Shown one piece after another: positions 1 to 15,254 of a DNA stretch of 64,000 bases; the stretch's first letter is position 1, and each line of letters starts with the position of its first letter. Position numbers and translations under genes: made by a program. Source of the DNA: Microbacterium hydrocarbonoxydans (GTDB lineage Bacteria > Actinomycetota > Actinomycetes > Actinomycetales > Microbacteriaceae); the NCBI RefSeq assembly GCF_023715885.1, contig NZ_JAMBOY010000004.1, forward strand, positions 62,001-126,000, read 5' to 3'. The notes under the pieces were generated by a model. That model made no database searches, had not been told where the DNA came from, and was given only the letters and a program-made list of their open reading frames with translations.

Positions 1-194
1 GAACGACACCTGCGGCTTGACGATGCCTGCCCGCCCGGCAGCGGCCTCGATCGTGCGCAGGCCGAACTCGCGCACGCTCGCGGCATCCTGACCGAGCCCC
101 CATCCGTCGAGCAGCCCGGGGTGCGGATCGATACCCACGCAGAGCGGGCCGCGCTCGTCCAGGACGGCACGGACCCGCTCGCCGAAGGAAGTGG

Positions 195-198
<4 letters not shown>
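1..198 (-). CDS. pyrF: Orotidine 5'-phosphate decarboxylase PyrF (N-terminal part, cut by window edge)
   Basis: This is the first 66 codons of the last enzyme of UMP synthesis, which decarboxylates OMP to UMP in the cytosol. The visible N-terminus carries [11 protein letters not shown] about 20 residues in, typical of the long type-2 OMP decarboxylases of actinobacteria, and ends in VKPQVSF at the window edge. The start is a GTG whose last two bases begin the carB stop codon (GTGA overlap), so translation is probably coupled to carB. It is the last gene of the pyr operon that can be seen; the C-terminal two thirds lie outside. Confidence 0.9.
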
Positions 199-3481
<3,283 letters not shown>

Positions 3482-3482
<1 letters not shown>

Positions 3483-4636
3483 TACTGGGCGTCCTTCTTG
3501 TTCGCGTTGTTCGCGATGACCATGTCGCGGAAGCGGTCGAAGAGGTAGTTGGCATCGTGCGGACCGGCCGCGGCCTCCGGGTGGTACTGCACCGAGAACG
3601 CGGGGATGTCGAGGGCGCGCAGACCTTCGACGACGTTGTCGTTGAGGCCGACGTGGCTCACCTCGACCTTGCCGTAGCCGTGCGGGCTGTCGAACGAGCC
3701 CTCGAGCGGGGCGTCGACTGCGAACCCGTGGTTGTGCGCGGTGATCTCGACCCGACCGGTCTGCTTGTCGAGGACCGGCTGGTTGATGCCGCGGTGGCCG
3801 AAGGGCAGCTTGTAGGTGCCCAGGCCGAGGGCGCGGCCGAGCAGCTGGTTTCCGAAGCAGATGCCGAAGAACGGCAGCCCGTCGTCGAGGACGGAGCGGA
3901 GCAGCTCGACGTGGTCGCCCGAGGCAGCCGGGTCGCCGGGCCCGTTCGAGTAGAAGACCGCAACCGGATCGATCGCACGGAGCTCGTCGATGGTGACGTC
4001 CTGCGGCAGCACGTGCACTTCGAAGCCGCGCGCGGCGAGGTTGTCGATCGTGGCCTGCTTGACGCCGAGGTCGAGGACGGCCAGGTTGCCGACCTTCTCG
4101 CCGACGGCATCCGTCACCGTGGCGACCGCGACCGAGACCTGCGCGGAAAGGTTCTGTCCGGCCATCTGCGGCGCCTCGCGCACGATGCGCAACTGCTCGT
4201 CGGCGTCGAGGTGAGCTGCGTCGCCGGAGAAGATGCCGCCGCGCATCGAGCCGGCCGAGCGGATGTGGCGGGTGATCGAACGGGTGTCGATGCCGCTGAT
4301 GCCGACGATGCCGTCCTGCACGAGGATCTCGTCGAGCGATGCGTTGGCGCGCCAGTTCGAGACGACGCGTGAGGGGTCGCGCACGATGTACCCGGCCACC
4401 CAGATGCGACGCGACTCGGGGTCCTCGTCGTTCATGCCGGTGTTGCCGATGTGCGGGGCGGTCTGCAGGACTATCTGTCCTGCGTACGACGGGTCGGTGA
4501 GCGTCTCCTGGTAACCGGACATGCCGGTCGCGAAGACGACCTCGCCGAGGGTGGTGCCCAGCGCGCCGTAAGCGCGGCCGCTGTGACGGGTGCCGTCCTC
4601 GAGGACCAGGACGGCGGGTTCGGGGAGGGAGGTCAT
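3482..4636 (-). CDS. carA: Carbamoyl phosphate synthase small (glutaminase) subunit CarA
   Basis: The 384-residue CarA hydrolyses glutamine and passes ammonia to CarB. The N-terminal CPSase small-chain domain begins with [15 protein letters not shown]. The C-terminal class-I glutamine amidotransferase domain has the nucleophile loop GICFGNQ and the His-Glu pair in QYHPEA. The ATG overlaps the stop codon of the upstream PH-like gene (ATGA), and its own stop overlaps the carB start, so the three genes are translationally coupled. Confidence 0.97.
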
Positions 4637-5169
4637 GACTGTTCTCCTGTGTCGGTGATGGCGTTGTCGTCACGGCCGCCCGAGGCGGGGACGAGTCGCT
4701 GCAGTTCTGAGATGAAGTTCGTCGGGTCGCCGTCGGTGAGGCGGAGGTAGGAGTCGACCACCGTGTCGTCGGCGGCGTTCCAGGCGACCCGCACGAGGCC
4801 GCCCGGCTCGACCACGCGGTCGATCGTGACGGTGGCCCGATCCACACCGGCGAGTCGCTCCTTGGCGAGGAACACGGTGGGCGCGCCGTCGAGGCAGAGG
4901 GCGAGACCGCGATCCGTGACGGCGGCCTCTCCCCTCGCCCGGTAGGCGAGCGGAGACATGGTGAGGCGTTCGAGCGGCTGGTCGTGCTTCGTGGTGGACA
5001 CATACAGCACCTCGCGCCGGTCGAGGACCTCGGCGTGCTCGGGTACGCCGAGCGGGGCCGCGAGCCCCGCGTCGCGTCGGAGGCGGCGACGCCAGGCGAA
5101 GAGCATGGCAAGCAGTGCGAGCACGGCGAGAGCGATCATCACGGCGATCGCGAGGTCCCTGGGGATCAT
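4633..5169 (-). CDS. Membrane-anchored PH-like domain protein of the pyr operon
   Basis: This 178-residue protein of unknown function has one N-terminal membrane segment (residues about 7-25, [21 protein letters not shown]), a basic stop-transfer patch (RRRLRR), then a beta-rich cytoplasmic domain resembling the bacterial pleckstrin-homology (bPH) fold. It sits between pyrC and carA with ATGA overlaps on both sides. A membrane protein in this position is known in other actinobacteria (for example Rv1382 between pyrC and carA in Mycobacterium tuberculosis). That conservation suggests a role tied to pyrimidine synthesis, perhaps membrane localisation of the enzymes, but this is inference. No catalytic motif is visible. 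Confidence 0.8.
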   Translation of the reverse strand: MIPRDLAIAVMIALAVLALLAMLFAWRRRLRRDAGLAAPLGVPEHAEVLDRREVLYVSTTKHDQPLERLTMSPLAYRARGEAAVTDRGLALCLDGAPTVFLAKERLAGVDRATVTIDRVVEPGGLVRVAWNAADDTVVDSYLRLTDGDPTNFISELQRLVPASGGRDDNAITDTGEQS

Positions 5170-6470
5170 GCCAGGAGCTCCTCGACCACCGAGCCCGACT
5201 CCACGGTCAGCGTGCCTCCGTGGATCGTGTACTCGACGCGTCCCGGCAGATCGCGACCCAGGTACGGCGAGTTGGTGCTGCGACCGCCGAGGTCCGCCTC
5301 GGTGAAGACGCCCGCGACGGACGCGTCGTACAGCGTGATCTGCGCGGGCGCACCCACCTCGAGCGCGGTGCCGTGGCCGGAGAGCCGACCGATGCGCGCG
5401 GGCTCCGCGCTCATGACGCGGGCGACGTCGCTCCATCCGATCAGACCGGTCTGCACCATCGACTGGTGCACGACCCGCAGTGCGCTCTCGAGTCCGACCA
5501 TGCCGTTCGCCGCGGCCTGCCACTCGCACGTCTTGTGCTCGCTCGGATGCGGGGCGTGATCGGTGGCGACGATGTCGATCGTGCCGTCGGCCAGGCCCTC
5601 GCGCACCGCGAGCACGTCCTCCTCGCGCCGGAGCGGAGGGTTGACCTTGTACCGGGCGTCGTAGCCGCGCACCAGTTCGTCGGTGAGGAGGAGGTGATGG
5701 GGCGTCACCTCGGCGGTCACCGCGATCCCGCGCTTCTTCGCCCAGCGGATGATGTCGACCGAGCCCGCCGTGGACAGGTGGCAGACGTGCAGGCGCGAGC
5801 CGACGTGCTCGGCGAGGAGCACGTCGCGGGCGATGATCGACTCCTCGGCGACCGCCGGCCATCCGGCGAGTCCGAGTTCCGCCGACACGACGCCCTCGTT
5901 CATCTGAGCGCCCTCGGTCAGGCGGGGGTCCTGCGCATGCTGAGCGATCACACCGTCGAAGGACTTCACGTACTCGAGCGCGCGCCGCATGATCAGCGGG
6001 TCGAACACGCAGAAGCCGTCGTCGCTGAAGACCCGCACTCGAGCGCGGGACGTCGCCATCGCGCCGAGCTCGGCGAGTCGCTCGCCCTTCTGCCCCACGG
6101 TCACGGCGCCGATCGGCTGCACCGTCGCGTAGCCCGCCGCTTCGCCCAGTGCGAGTTCTTGCTCGACCACACCCGCCGTATCGGCGACGGGCGAGGTGTT
6201 CGGCATCGCGAACACGGCGGTGAATCCACCGGCGGCCGCGGCGCGCGTTCCGGTGAGGATCGTCTCCGACGCCTCGTAGCCGGGCTCGCGGAGGTGCGTG
6301 TGCAGGTCGACGAGCCCGGGGAGCGCGACGAGTCCCGCGGCGTCGATCACGCGAGCGCCGCTGCGGCTCAGACCGCTGCCGATCTCGGCGATCCGCCCGT
6401 CCTCCACGATGATGTCGGCGCTCTCGGCGCCGAGAAGCTGTGCGCCGGTGATGACAAGGGTCTCGCTCAC
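5166..6470 (-). CDS. pyrC: Dihydroorotase PyrC (class I)
   Basis: The enzyme cyclises carbamoyl aspartate to dihydroorotate. At 434 residues it is a class I amidohydrolase. Zinc-site motifs are in order: [10 protein letters not shown] near residue 56 (HxH), the [10 protein letters not shown] and [12 protein letters not shown] segments (metal-binding histidines), and the catalytic Asp in VATDHAPH near residue 305. The start is GTG, overlapping the pyrB stop as GTGA. Downstream it overlaps the PH-like gene by four bases. Confidence 0.96.
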   Translation of the reverse strand: MSETLVITGAQLLGAESADIIVEDGRIAEIGSGLSRSGARVIDAAGLVALPGLVDLHTHLREPGYEASETILTGTRAAAAGGFTAVFAMPNTSPVADTAGVVEQELALGEAAGYATVQPIGAVTVGQKGERLAELGAMATSRARVRVFSDDGFCVFDPLIMRRALEYVKSFDGVIAQHAQDPRLTEGAQMNEGVVSAELGLAGWPAVAEESIIARDVLLAEHVGSRLHVCHLSTAGSVDIIRWAKKRGIAVTAEVTPHHLLLTDELVRGYDARYKVNPPLRREEDVLAVREGLADGTIDIVATDHAPHPSEHKTCEWQAAANGMVGLESALRVVHQSMVQTGLIGWSDVARVMSAEPARIGRLSGHGTALEVGAPAQITLYDASVAGVFTEADLGGRSTNSPYLGRDLPGRVEYTIHGGTLTVESGSVVEELLA

Positions 6471-7432
6471 AGGTCTCCCCCTCGTTCGTCGTCTCGTTCG
6501 CCCGCAAGGAGCAGGTACAGCACCGCCATCCGGATGGACACCCCGTTCGTGACCTGCTCCAGCACGGTGGAGCGCGGTGAATCGGCGGCCTCGGAGGAGA
6601 TCTCCAACCCGCGGTTCATGGGTCCGGGGTGCATGACAATGCTATCGTCCGGCAGAGCGGCCACGCGCCGTGCGTCGAGCCCCCACCGCCGGGAATACTC
6701 CCGCTCAGTCGGGAAATACGCGGCGTTCATCCGCTCCAGCTGGATCCGCAGCATCATGACCGCGTCCGGGCCGTCTGCGAGCGCCTCGTCGAGGTCGTAG
6801 AGCACGCGCACCGGCCACAGCGACACGTTCTGGGGCACCAGCGTCGGCGGCGACACGAGAGTGACCTCGGCGCCCAGTGTGGTCAGCAGCCAGACGTTGG
6901 ACCGCGCCACCCGGGAGTGCAGCACGTCGCCGACGACGACCACGCGGATGCCGGACAGGTCGCGCCCTCGGCTGGCGACGCCGAAGCGGCGCTTGCGGAT
7001 CGTGAAGGCGTCGAGCAGTGCCTGGGTGGGGTGCTCGTGAGTGCCGTCGCCCGCGTTCACGACGCCGGCCGAGATCCATCCGCTCGTCGCGAGCGTCTGC
7101 GGGGCGCCGGAGGCGGGATGACGGATGACGACGGCATCCGCCCCCATCGCCTGCAGCGTCTGAGCGGTGTCCTTCAGGCTCTCGCCCTTCGAGACGCTGG
7201 ACCCTTTCGCAGCGAAGTTGATCACGTCGGCCGAGAGGCGCTTGGCCGCCGCCTCGAAGGAGATGCGCGTGCGGGTCGAGTCCTCGAAGAAGAGGTTCAC
7301 GACGGTCTTGCCGCGGAGTGTCGGGAGTTTCTTGACCTCACGCGACTGCGTGTCGGACATGTCCTCGGCGATATCGAGGATGCGGAGGGCGGACTCGCGG
7401 TCGAGGGTGCGGGTGTCGAGAAGATGCCTCAT
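6467..7432 (-). CDS. pyrB: Aspartate carbamoyltransferase catalytic subunit PyrB
   Basis: This enzyme condenses carbamoyl phosphate with aspartate, the committed step of pyrimidine synthesis. The 321-residue protein has the carbamoyl-phosphate loop [13 protein letters not shown] near residue 50, the KGES loop, and HPTQALLD near residue 133. No regulatory pyrI gene is nearby, so regulation is presumably at the level of PyrR. The ATG start overlaps the pyrR stop (ATGA). Confidence 0.97.
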   Translation of the reverse strand: MRHLLDTRTLDRESALRILDIAEDMSDTQSREVKKLPTLRGKTVVNLFFEDSTRTRISFEAAAKRLSADVINFAAKGSSVSKGESLKDTAQTLQAMGADAVVIRHPASGAPQTLATSGWISAGVVNAGDGTHEHPTQALLDAFTIRKRRFGVASRGRDLSGIRVVVVGDVLHSRVARSNVWLLTTLGAEVTLVSPPTLVPQNVSLWPVRVLYDLDEALADGPDAVMMLRIQLERMNAAYFPTEREYSRRWGLDARRVAALPDDSIVMHPGPMNRGLEISSEAADSPRSTVLEQVTNGVSIRMAVLYLLLAGERDDERGGDL

Positions 7433-7959
7433 GCCTCGATCGTCACCTCCTCGGCGCCGTCGTACTCGCGCAGCCGCACGTTCACGCGCTCCTGCCGCGA
7501 CGACGGGATGTTCTTGCCGACGAAGTCCGGTCGGATCGGCAGTTCGCGGTGCCCCCGGTCGACGAGGATCGCCAGGCGCACGGCAGCGGGACGCCCGATC
7601 GACTGCAGGGCGTCGAGCGCCGCGCGGATGCTGCGCCCTGAGAACAGCACGTCGTCGACGAGCACGACCGTGCGGCCGTCGATTCCGCCGTCCGGGATGT
7701 CGGTCCGGTGCGGCGACCTGGTGGGGTGCTTCGCGAGGTCGTCGCGGTAGAGGGTGACGTCGAGTGCCCCGACGGGGACGGACGTCTGCGCGATCTCGCC
7801 GATCAGGCGGGCAAGGCGCTGGGCCAGCGCAACCCCACGGGTCGGAATGCCCAGAAGGACGAGGTTCTCCGACCCGCGATTCGACTCGAGGATCTCGTGC
7901 GCGATGCGGGTCAGCGCCCGCGTGATATCGGCGTCGTGCAGCACGGTGCGTGCGCTCAT
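7429..7959 (-). CDS. pyrR: Pyrimidine operon regulator / uracil phosphoribosyltransferase PyrR
   Basis: PyrR binds UMP and then a loop in pyr mRNA to shut the operon off; many members also convert uracil to UMP. The 176-residue protein carries the PRPP-binding motif [13 protein letters not shown] near residue 100 and the [10 protein letters not shown] loop near residue 40. I chose the ATG at 7959 ([12 protein letters not shown]) rather than the open frame start at 7983 because a GGGAG ribosome site lies seven bases upstream and because the PyrR-binding loop occupies the bases before it. It is the first gene of the operon. Confidence 0.95.
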   Translation of the reverse strand: MSARTVLHDADITRALTRIAHEILESNRGSENLVLLGIPTRGVALAQRLARLIGEIAQTSVPVGALDVTLYRDDLAKHPTRSPHRTDIPDGGIDGRTVVLVDDVLFSGRSIRAALDALQSIGRPAAVRLAILVDRGHRELPIRPDFVGKNIPSSRQERVNVRLREYDGAEEVTIEA

Positions 7960-7973
7960 CAGCCGCTCCCTTC

Positions 7974-7992
7974 TCCGCCTCACAGGACGGTG
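7974..7992 (-). promoter_or_regulatory. PyrR-binding RNA loop in the pyr leader
   Basis: On the minus strand the leader contains TCCTGTGAGGC (7987-7977), which matches the known PyrR-binding loop consensus UCCNGNGAGGY. It is closed by a CCG/CGG stem. It ends only a few bases before the pyrR Shine-Dalgarno, and there is no terminator hairpin between it and pyrR. This layout fits translational blocking of the ribosome site by PyrR-UMP, as proposed for mycobacteria, rather than the transcription attenuation of Bacillus. Confidence 0.75.
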
Positions 7993-8013
7993 TTAAAGGT
8001 TGCTTGCCTCTCC

Positions 8014-8019
8014 ACTCTA
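8014..8019 (-). promoter_or_regulatory. Putative -10 box of the pyr operon promoter
   Basis: TAGAGT on the minus strand lies about 27 bases upstream of the PyrR loop, within the gap between vapC and pyrR. It fits the actinobacterial TANNNT -10 pattern. No convincing -35 box was found. A start site near 8007 would give a leader of about 48 bases containing the PyrR loop. Confidence 0.4.
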
Positions 8020-8028
8020 TCGGAGGGT

Positions 8029-8409
8029 TCAGGCGCCCACGACCGTGAGCCCTCGCGCACGCGCGACCTCGGCGAGACGGCGGTGGAAGGTCGCGAGCGT
8101 CGCGCCGAAGGCTTCGGCGGTGACGAGCGCTGCGCAGTCCGGGATCTTCAACGACGAGGAGGCGCGGAGGCGCGCGATTTGCACGGGTTCGTCGACCTGC
8201 TCTTCGCGACGGATCAGCCCCAGCGTCTCGATGCGGGCAAGATCGACGATCTCGGAGCCGACACGCGCCGGATGAACCAGCGCTTCAGCGATCGTGAGGG
8301 GGTGAACGAGCAGATCGTCCTCGGTGTCGAGGATGTCGAACGCCTCGTCCTGATGCGGGTCACTCACGGACAGATGCGCTATCAGGACTCCGGCGTCGAG
8401 GACGATCAC
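8029..8409 (-). CDS. PIN-domain protein, VapC-type toxin
   Basis: The 126-residue protein is a PIN-domain putative ribonuclease of the VapC type. Acidic residues of the family active site are visible: D5 (VLDAGVLI), E42 (TIAEALV) and D91 (KIPDC). In the C-terminal TFxRRL segment, where related proteins usually have Asp, this one has His109 (ATFHRRLA), so the metal site may be altered. The GTG start overlaps the antitoxin stop (GTGA), the usual coupling of vapBC pairs. An open frame from 8586 adds a non-homologous N-terminus and was rejected. Confidence 0.8.
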   Translation of the reverse strand: MIVLDAGVLIAHLSVSDPHQDEAFDILDTEDDLLVHPLTIAEALVHPARVGSEIVDLARIETLGLIRREEQVDEPVQIARLRASSSLKIPDCAALVTAEAFGATLATFHRRLAEVARARGLTVVGA

Positions 8410-8663
8410 TCCGGCCAGTCCTTGCGGAGCTCCTCGAGATACCCCGGCGGGTACGCGATCGTCCCCCGGGTCGCTTCGAGCGCTGCCCGTCGAGCGGCTC
8501 GTCGAGCCGACCGTTGCGAGGCGAGAGACTCCGCACCGAGAACCGCGAGGCGCGCGACCAGCTCGGACTTCGGCGACCCCGGCCACTCCTCCGCCGCCAA
8601 CTCGAGCGCGTCACGTAATGCAGGTGTCTGGGTGACCTGAATCCTGGCGAGTGTCGTGGGCAT
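8406..8663 (-). CDS. VapB-type antitoxin
   Basis: This 85-residue protein lies immediately before the PIN toxin and overlaps it by four bases. The N-terminal part (MPTTLARIQVTQTPALRDAL) and the central helix resemble ribbon-helix-helix DNA-binding antitoxins. The acidic and aromatic C-terminus ([13 protein letters not shown]) is the expected toxin-binding tail. As in other pairs it probably neutralises VapC and represses its own promoter. The ATG is preceded by TACTCT six bases upstream and no ribosome site, suggesting a leaderless transcript. Confidence 0.75.
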   Translation of the reverse strand: MPTTLARIQVTQTPALRDALELAAEEWPGSPKSELVARLAVLGAESLASQRSARRAARRAALEATRGTIAYPPGYLEELRKDWPE

Positions 8664-8669
8664 GAGCCG

Positions 8670-8675
8670 AGAGTA
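8670..8675 (-). promoter_or_regulatory. Putative leaderless promoter -10 of vapBC
   Basis: TACTCT on the minus strand is followed by six bases and then the vapB ATG. With the usual 6-7 base distance from -10 to start site, transcription would begin at the A of the ATG. No Shine-Dalgarno is present. Confidence 0.45.
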
Positions 8676-8714
8676 CCACCGTGCGATGAGGTGGTACTGG
8701 TATCTCGGAATGAG

Positions 8715-10292
8715 TCAGCTGGCCTCGCGGAGCACGGCGTCGGTGACCTCGTCGATCTTCTTCGAGCGGATCGGGTGCCCCGTGGTGGACAGGCAGCGAC
8801 CCGTCTTGAGGTCCCACTTCCAGTCGTGCATGCTGCACGTCAGGATGCCGTCCTCGTCGACCTTGCCGGTCTTGGTGAGGTCGGCGCGCAGGTGAGGGCA
8901 CCGTCGCTGCACGACCCAGTCGCCGATCTCGGCGTCCTCGGTCTGATCGGTCTGCTCCTGGTACCAGTTCTCCACGTACTCGATACGGTCGACCGAGAGG
9001 CACTTGAGGAACGTGGTGAGGAACTCGTTGAACTTGCCGCTGCGGCCCACGTGGAATTGCATCGACAGGAAGATCGAGTTCGACCAGTCGATCTCGTGGT
9101 CGCGGATGTTCGTCGAGACGAGGTCCGCCGGGATCGTGTACCAGTAGATGCAGTCCTCGCCTGCGTACTCGCGGACCTTGGCTCGCGGAAAGTCGACGAC
9201 CATGTCGAGATCGCCGATCTTGAAGCGCACGTTGCCGCCCACACCCAGGCGGATGGTGCGCGACTTCTTCAGCAGCGGCTCCCACCACGCCTTGAGCTCC
9301 TCCAGGATCTCCTGGGCCGGCAGCACCTCGGCGCGCGAGGCCTCCTCGTCGCGGATCTCCTGCTGGCGGGTGGCGCGCTGCTCCTCGAGGTAATCCCACT
9401 TCTCGTCGAAGATGTGCGCGAGCTCGTCGTCGGAGTAGAGCGTCTGCTCGGTCGTGACCTCACCGTTCTCGACCGTGACGAGCGTGCCGGGGACGAACAG
9501 CTGGCCGTCGTACTGCGGCGCCAGTTCGCGCATGTGCGCGAGGAACTGCTTCTGGTCGGTGAAGATCGACTCCCCGTTGCGACCCATTCCGTTGAAGTCG
9601 AAAAGGTCGTCGCGCAGGAACATGGGCGGCCCTGCCATCGGGAACACGTGCGGCGCGTCGACCTTCTCGATGTAGTACATGGCGCGCTTGTTCTGCGCCT
9701 CGCGCTTGAGCTTCGCGAAGTTCTGCTTGGCGTCCATCGGCAGGTCGTAGACCATGGGCCACCAGATCGCGCCGGAGACCTGGGTGAAGTACGCGTCGGG
9801 CTTGCCGAAGTGCAGCAGTTTCTCGAGGTCGAGCGGGTGCGAGTCGTTCTGGTTGAGCACCGACCCCGTGCCGTCGTCGACGCTGAGCGAGGAGTCGCCG
9901 ATCGGGCCGTCGCTCGGCGCGCGCAGCGGCGTGATCATGATCTTCGTGCCGCCGCGCTCGATGATCTCGCCCGCGGGCGCGTAGGTGATGTTCGTGTAGC
10001 CGAGAGCGCGGATGTCCTGCTCGAGATCGTCGATCGGGTACTCCGGGAGGAGCACCTCGATGTCCTTGCGGATGTAGCGCTCGAGGAGCTTCGGATCGAA
10101 GTGATCGCGGTGCCGGTGCGAGATGTACAGGAAGTCGGCCTCGCGTCCGAAGCGCTCCCAGTCGAGACCGCGATTGTCGGGGAACGGGAACCACGAGCCG
10201 AAGAAGGACGGCCCGAGAACGGGGTCGCAGATGATGTTCCCGCCCACCGTCTCGATGAACATCCCGGCGTGGCCGAGTCCCGTGATCCTCAT
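8715..10292 (-). CDS. Metallo-beta-lactamase fold hydrolase fused to a Rieske [2Fe-2S] domain
   Basis: This 525-residue protein has two parts. The N-terminal half is a metallo-beta-lactamase fold with the metal motif HRHRDH at residues 59-64 preceded by a GHAGMFIE strand. The C-terminal 65 residues are a Rieske domain with C465-x-H467 and C486-x2-H489, enough to bind a 2Fe-2S cluster. The same two domains occur in reverse order in CMP-N-acetylneuraminate hydroxylase, so a redox or hydroxylation role on a sugar-like substrate is possible, but the substrate is unknown. A strong AGGAGGT lies five bases before the ATG. It lies alone between the SNF2 helicase and vapBC. Confidence 0.85.
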   Translation of the reverse strand: MRITGLGHAGMFIETVGGNIICDPVLGPSFFGSWFPFPDNRGLDWERFGREADFLYISHRHRDHFDPKLLERYIRKDIEVLLPEYPIDDLEQDIRALGYTNITYAPAGEIIERGGTKIMITPLRAPSDGPIGDSSLSVDDGTGSVLNQNDSHPLDLEKLLHFGKPDAYFTQVSGAIWWPMVYDLPMDAKQNFAKLKREAQNKRAMYYIEKVDAPHVFPMAGPPMFLRDDLFDFNGMGRNGESIFTDQKQFLAHMRELAPQYDGQLFVPGTLVTVENGEVTTEQTLYSDDELAHIFDEKWDYLEEQRATRQQEIRDEEASRAEVLPAQEILEELKAWWEPLLKKSRTIRLGVGGNVRFKIGDLDMVVDFPRAKVREYAGEDCIYWYTIPADLVSTNIRDHEIDWSNSIFLSMQFHVGRSGKFNEFLTTFLKCLSVDRIEYVENWYQEQTDQTEDAEIGDWVVQRRCPHLRADLTKTGKVDEDGILTCSMHDWKWDLKTGRCLSTTGHPIRSKKIDEVTDAVLREAS

Positions 10293-10318
10293 GTATGACC
10301 TCCTGAAGTAGCCGTACG

Positions 10319-10324
10319 AGTCTA
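10319..10324 (-). promoter_or_regulatory. Putative -10 of the MBL-Rieske gene
   Basis: TAGACT on the minus strand lies 26 bases before the ATG, in the 115-base gap after the helicase gene. The hexamer fits the TANNNT type seen elsewhere in the window. No -35 is evident. Confidence 0.35.
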
Positions 10325-10407
10325 CCGGCGGGCTCCTGGGCGGCAGCGGTGACCGGCCGTGAATTCCCGGGGTCGGGTGGAGATCCCCCCGCGGTGCCGG
10401 CCGTCGG

Positions 10408-13707
<3,300 letters not shown>

Positions 13708-13766
13708 ACCCGACATCCTTCCCGCGGCATCCGACATCGAGGGTGCCGCCGCAATGAGGCGCGGGC

Positions 13767-14177
13767 TCAGGCCGCTCGGGCCACCCGCGCGAGCACCCCG
13801 TGCACGAATGCGCCGGAATCGTCGGTCGAGAACTCCTTCGCGAGCTCGACCGCCTCGTCGATCGCGACGGCGGTCGGGACCTCGTCGTTGAAGAGGATCT
13901 CCCAGGTGCCGATCCGCAGCAGGGCGCGGTCGACCGCGGGCATCCGCTCGAGCTTCCAGTCGCGGCTGTGGGTGGTGATGTGCTCGTCGATCTCGTCGCG
14001 GTGGTCGATGATGCCGTCCACCACCTCGCGAGCGTAGAGCCAGGAGGCCTCACGAGCGGGTTCGCTCGCAGCACGAGTCGCCTCGGCGGCGAGGGTCACC
14101 GCCAGGTCGTCGCCGCGGACGTCGGACGAGAACAGGATGTCGAGTGCGCGCTTGCGCGCCTTCGTACGGGCGCTCAC
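13767..14177 (-). CDS. nusB: Transcription antitermination factor NusB
   Basis: NusB joins NusE (S10) on boxA RNA to promote rRNA antitermination. The 136-residue all-helical protein shows the family pattern ARKRALDILFSSD at the N-terminus and the conserved DRALLRIGTWEILF block near residue 85 followed by PTAVAIDEAVELAKEF. It starts with GTG three bases after the efp stop, so the two are almost certainly one transcript. This pairing is standard in actinobacteria. Confidence 0.95.
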   Translation of the reverse strand: MSARTKARKRALDILFSSDVRGDDLAVTLAAEATRAASEPAREASWLYAREVVDGIIDHRDEIDEHITTHSRDWKLERMPAVDRALLRIGTWEILFNDEVPTAVAIDEAVELAKEFSTDDSGAFVHGVLARVARAA

Positions 14178-14180
14178 GCC

Positions 14181-14741
14181 TTACTTCTCGCGGCCGAGGT
14201 AGTCGCCCGTGCGGGTGTCGACCTTGACCTTCGTGCCCGCCTCGACGAACAGCGGGACCTGGATCTCATAGCCGGTCTCGAGCGTCGCGGGCTTGGTGCC
14301 GGCGGACGAGCGGTCGCCCTGGAGTCCGGGCTCGGTGTAGGTGATCTCGAGGATCACCGAGGCGGGAAGATCGATGTACAGCGGGTTGCCGTTGTTCAGC
14401 GCGATCGTGACCTGCTGGTTCTCGAGCAGGAAGTTCTTCGCGTCGCCGACCGTGGGTGCGCCGACGGTGATCTGGTCGAAGTCGGTCTGGTCCATGAAGA
14501 CGTAGCCGTCGCCGTCGGTGTACAGGTAGGTGAAGTCGCGGCGGTCGACGTTCTCGATGTCGATCTTGGCGCCGGCGTTGTAGGTGCGGTCGACGACCTT
14601 GCCCGACACGACGTTCTTCAGCTTGGTGCGCACGAACGCGCCGCCCTTGCCGGGCTTCACGTGCTGGAACTCGATGACGCTCCAGAGCTGCCCATCGATG
14701 CTGAGGACGACGCCGTTCTTGATGTCTGCGGTAGATGCCAT
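14181..14741 (-). CDS. efp: Translation elongation factor P
   Basis: EF-P relieves ribosomes stalled on proline runs. The 186-residue protein has the three expected beta-barrel domains and the functional loop KPGKGGAF, with Lys32 at the tip. No lysine-modifying gene (epmA, ymfI, or an earP partner) is visible in the window. The ATG at 14741 ([10 protein letters not shown]) is the family start; the open frame from 14783 is not conserved-looking. It follows aroQ by 75 bases and is cotranscribed with nusB. Confidence 0.96.
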   Translation of the reverse strand: MASTADIKNGVVLSIDGQLWSVIEFQHVKPGKGGAFVRTKLKNVVSGKVVDRTYNAGAKIDIENVDRRDFTYLYTDGDGYVFMDQTDFDQITVGAPTVGDAKNFLLENQQVTIALNNGNPLYIDLPASVILEITYTEPGLQGDRSSAGTKPATLETGYEIQVPLFVEAGTKVKVDTRTGDYLGREK

Positions 14742-14771
14742 GCGCGGGAGTTCCGTTTCGTGAGTCCGTGG

Positions 14772-14805
14772 GGCCGCTCTCATCCGGGTGGAGCCCGGGG
14801 CGGCC
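14772..14805 (-). terminator. GC-rich two-part hairpin between aroQ and efp
   Basis: GGCCGC (14772-14777) pairs with GCGGCC (14800-14805), and inside it CCGGG pairs with CCCGG around a five-base loop. There is no T run. It may end the aro transcript or form the 5' end of the efp message; the sequence does not decide between these. Confidence 0.4.
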
Positions 14806-14813
14806 GACAGTCG

Positions 14814-14819
14814 ATTCTA
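14814..14819 (-). promoter_or_regulatory. Putative efp-nusB promoter -10 overlapping the aroQ stop
   Basis: TAGAAT on the minus strand shares its first three bases with the TAG stop codon of aroQ. A transcript starting near 14807 would carry a 65-base leader opening with the strong hairpin at 14772-14805. Confidence 0.4.
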
Positions 14820-15254
14820 CGGGATGAGTGCGGCGAGCTGTCGCACGGCGGTCTCGTAGCCCGAGACCCCCTCCCCGATGACGCGCACGTCGGCGACGTC
14901 CTGGAGATACGAGTGGTGGCGGAACTCCTCGCGGGCGTGGACGTCGGAGATGTGCACCTCGGCGAAGGGAAGAGCCACGCCGGTGAGGGCGTCGCGCAGC
15001 GACACCGAGGTGTGGGTGAGCCCGCCGGGGTTGATGACGATCGCCGCGCAGTCCTCTCGGGCGGCGTGGATCGCGTCGATCAGCACGCCCTCGTGGTTGC
15101 TCTGGATCGCTCGGAGCTCGAACCCGTGCGCGGCCGCGGCATCTGTCGTGAGCGCGACGACATCGGCGAGCGTCGCCGTGCCGTACACCTCCGGTTCCCG
15201 GGACCCCAGCAGATTGAGGTTCGGACCGTTCACGAGGAGGATTCGCCGCGTCAC
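14817..15254 (-). CDS. aroQ: 3-Dehydroquinate dehydratase, type II
   Basis: Third step of the shikimate pathway. The 145-residue dodecameric type II enzyme is identified by [17 protein letters not shown] at the N-terminus (catalytic Tyr24), the QSNHEG loop, [17 protein letters not shown] and the [17 protein letters not shown] lid. GTG start overlaps the aroB stop (GTGA). It is last in the aroC-K-B-Q series. Confidence 0.96.
   Translation of the reverse strand: MTRRILLVNGPNLNLLGSREPEVYGTATLADVVALTTDAAAAHGFELRAIQSNHEGVLIDAIHAAREDCAAIVINPGGLTHTSVSLRDALTGVALPFAEVHISDVHAREEFRHHSYLQDVADVRVIGEGVSGYETAVRQLAALIP

Noticed and set aside
8410..8586. N-terminal extension of the PIN toxin
   Set aside because: It reads through the antitoxin gene in another frame; the GTGA overlap start at 8409 gives the normal VapC length.
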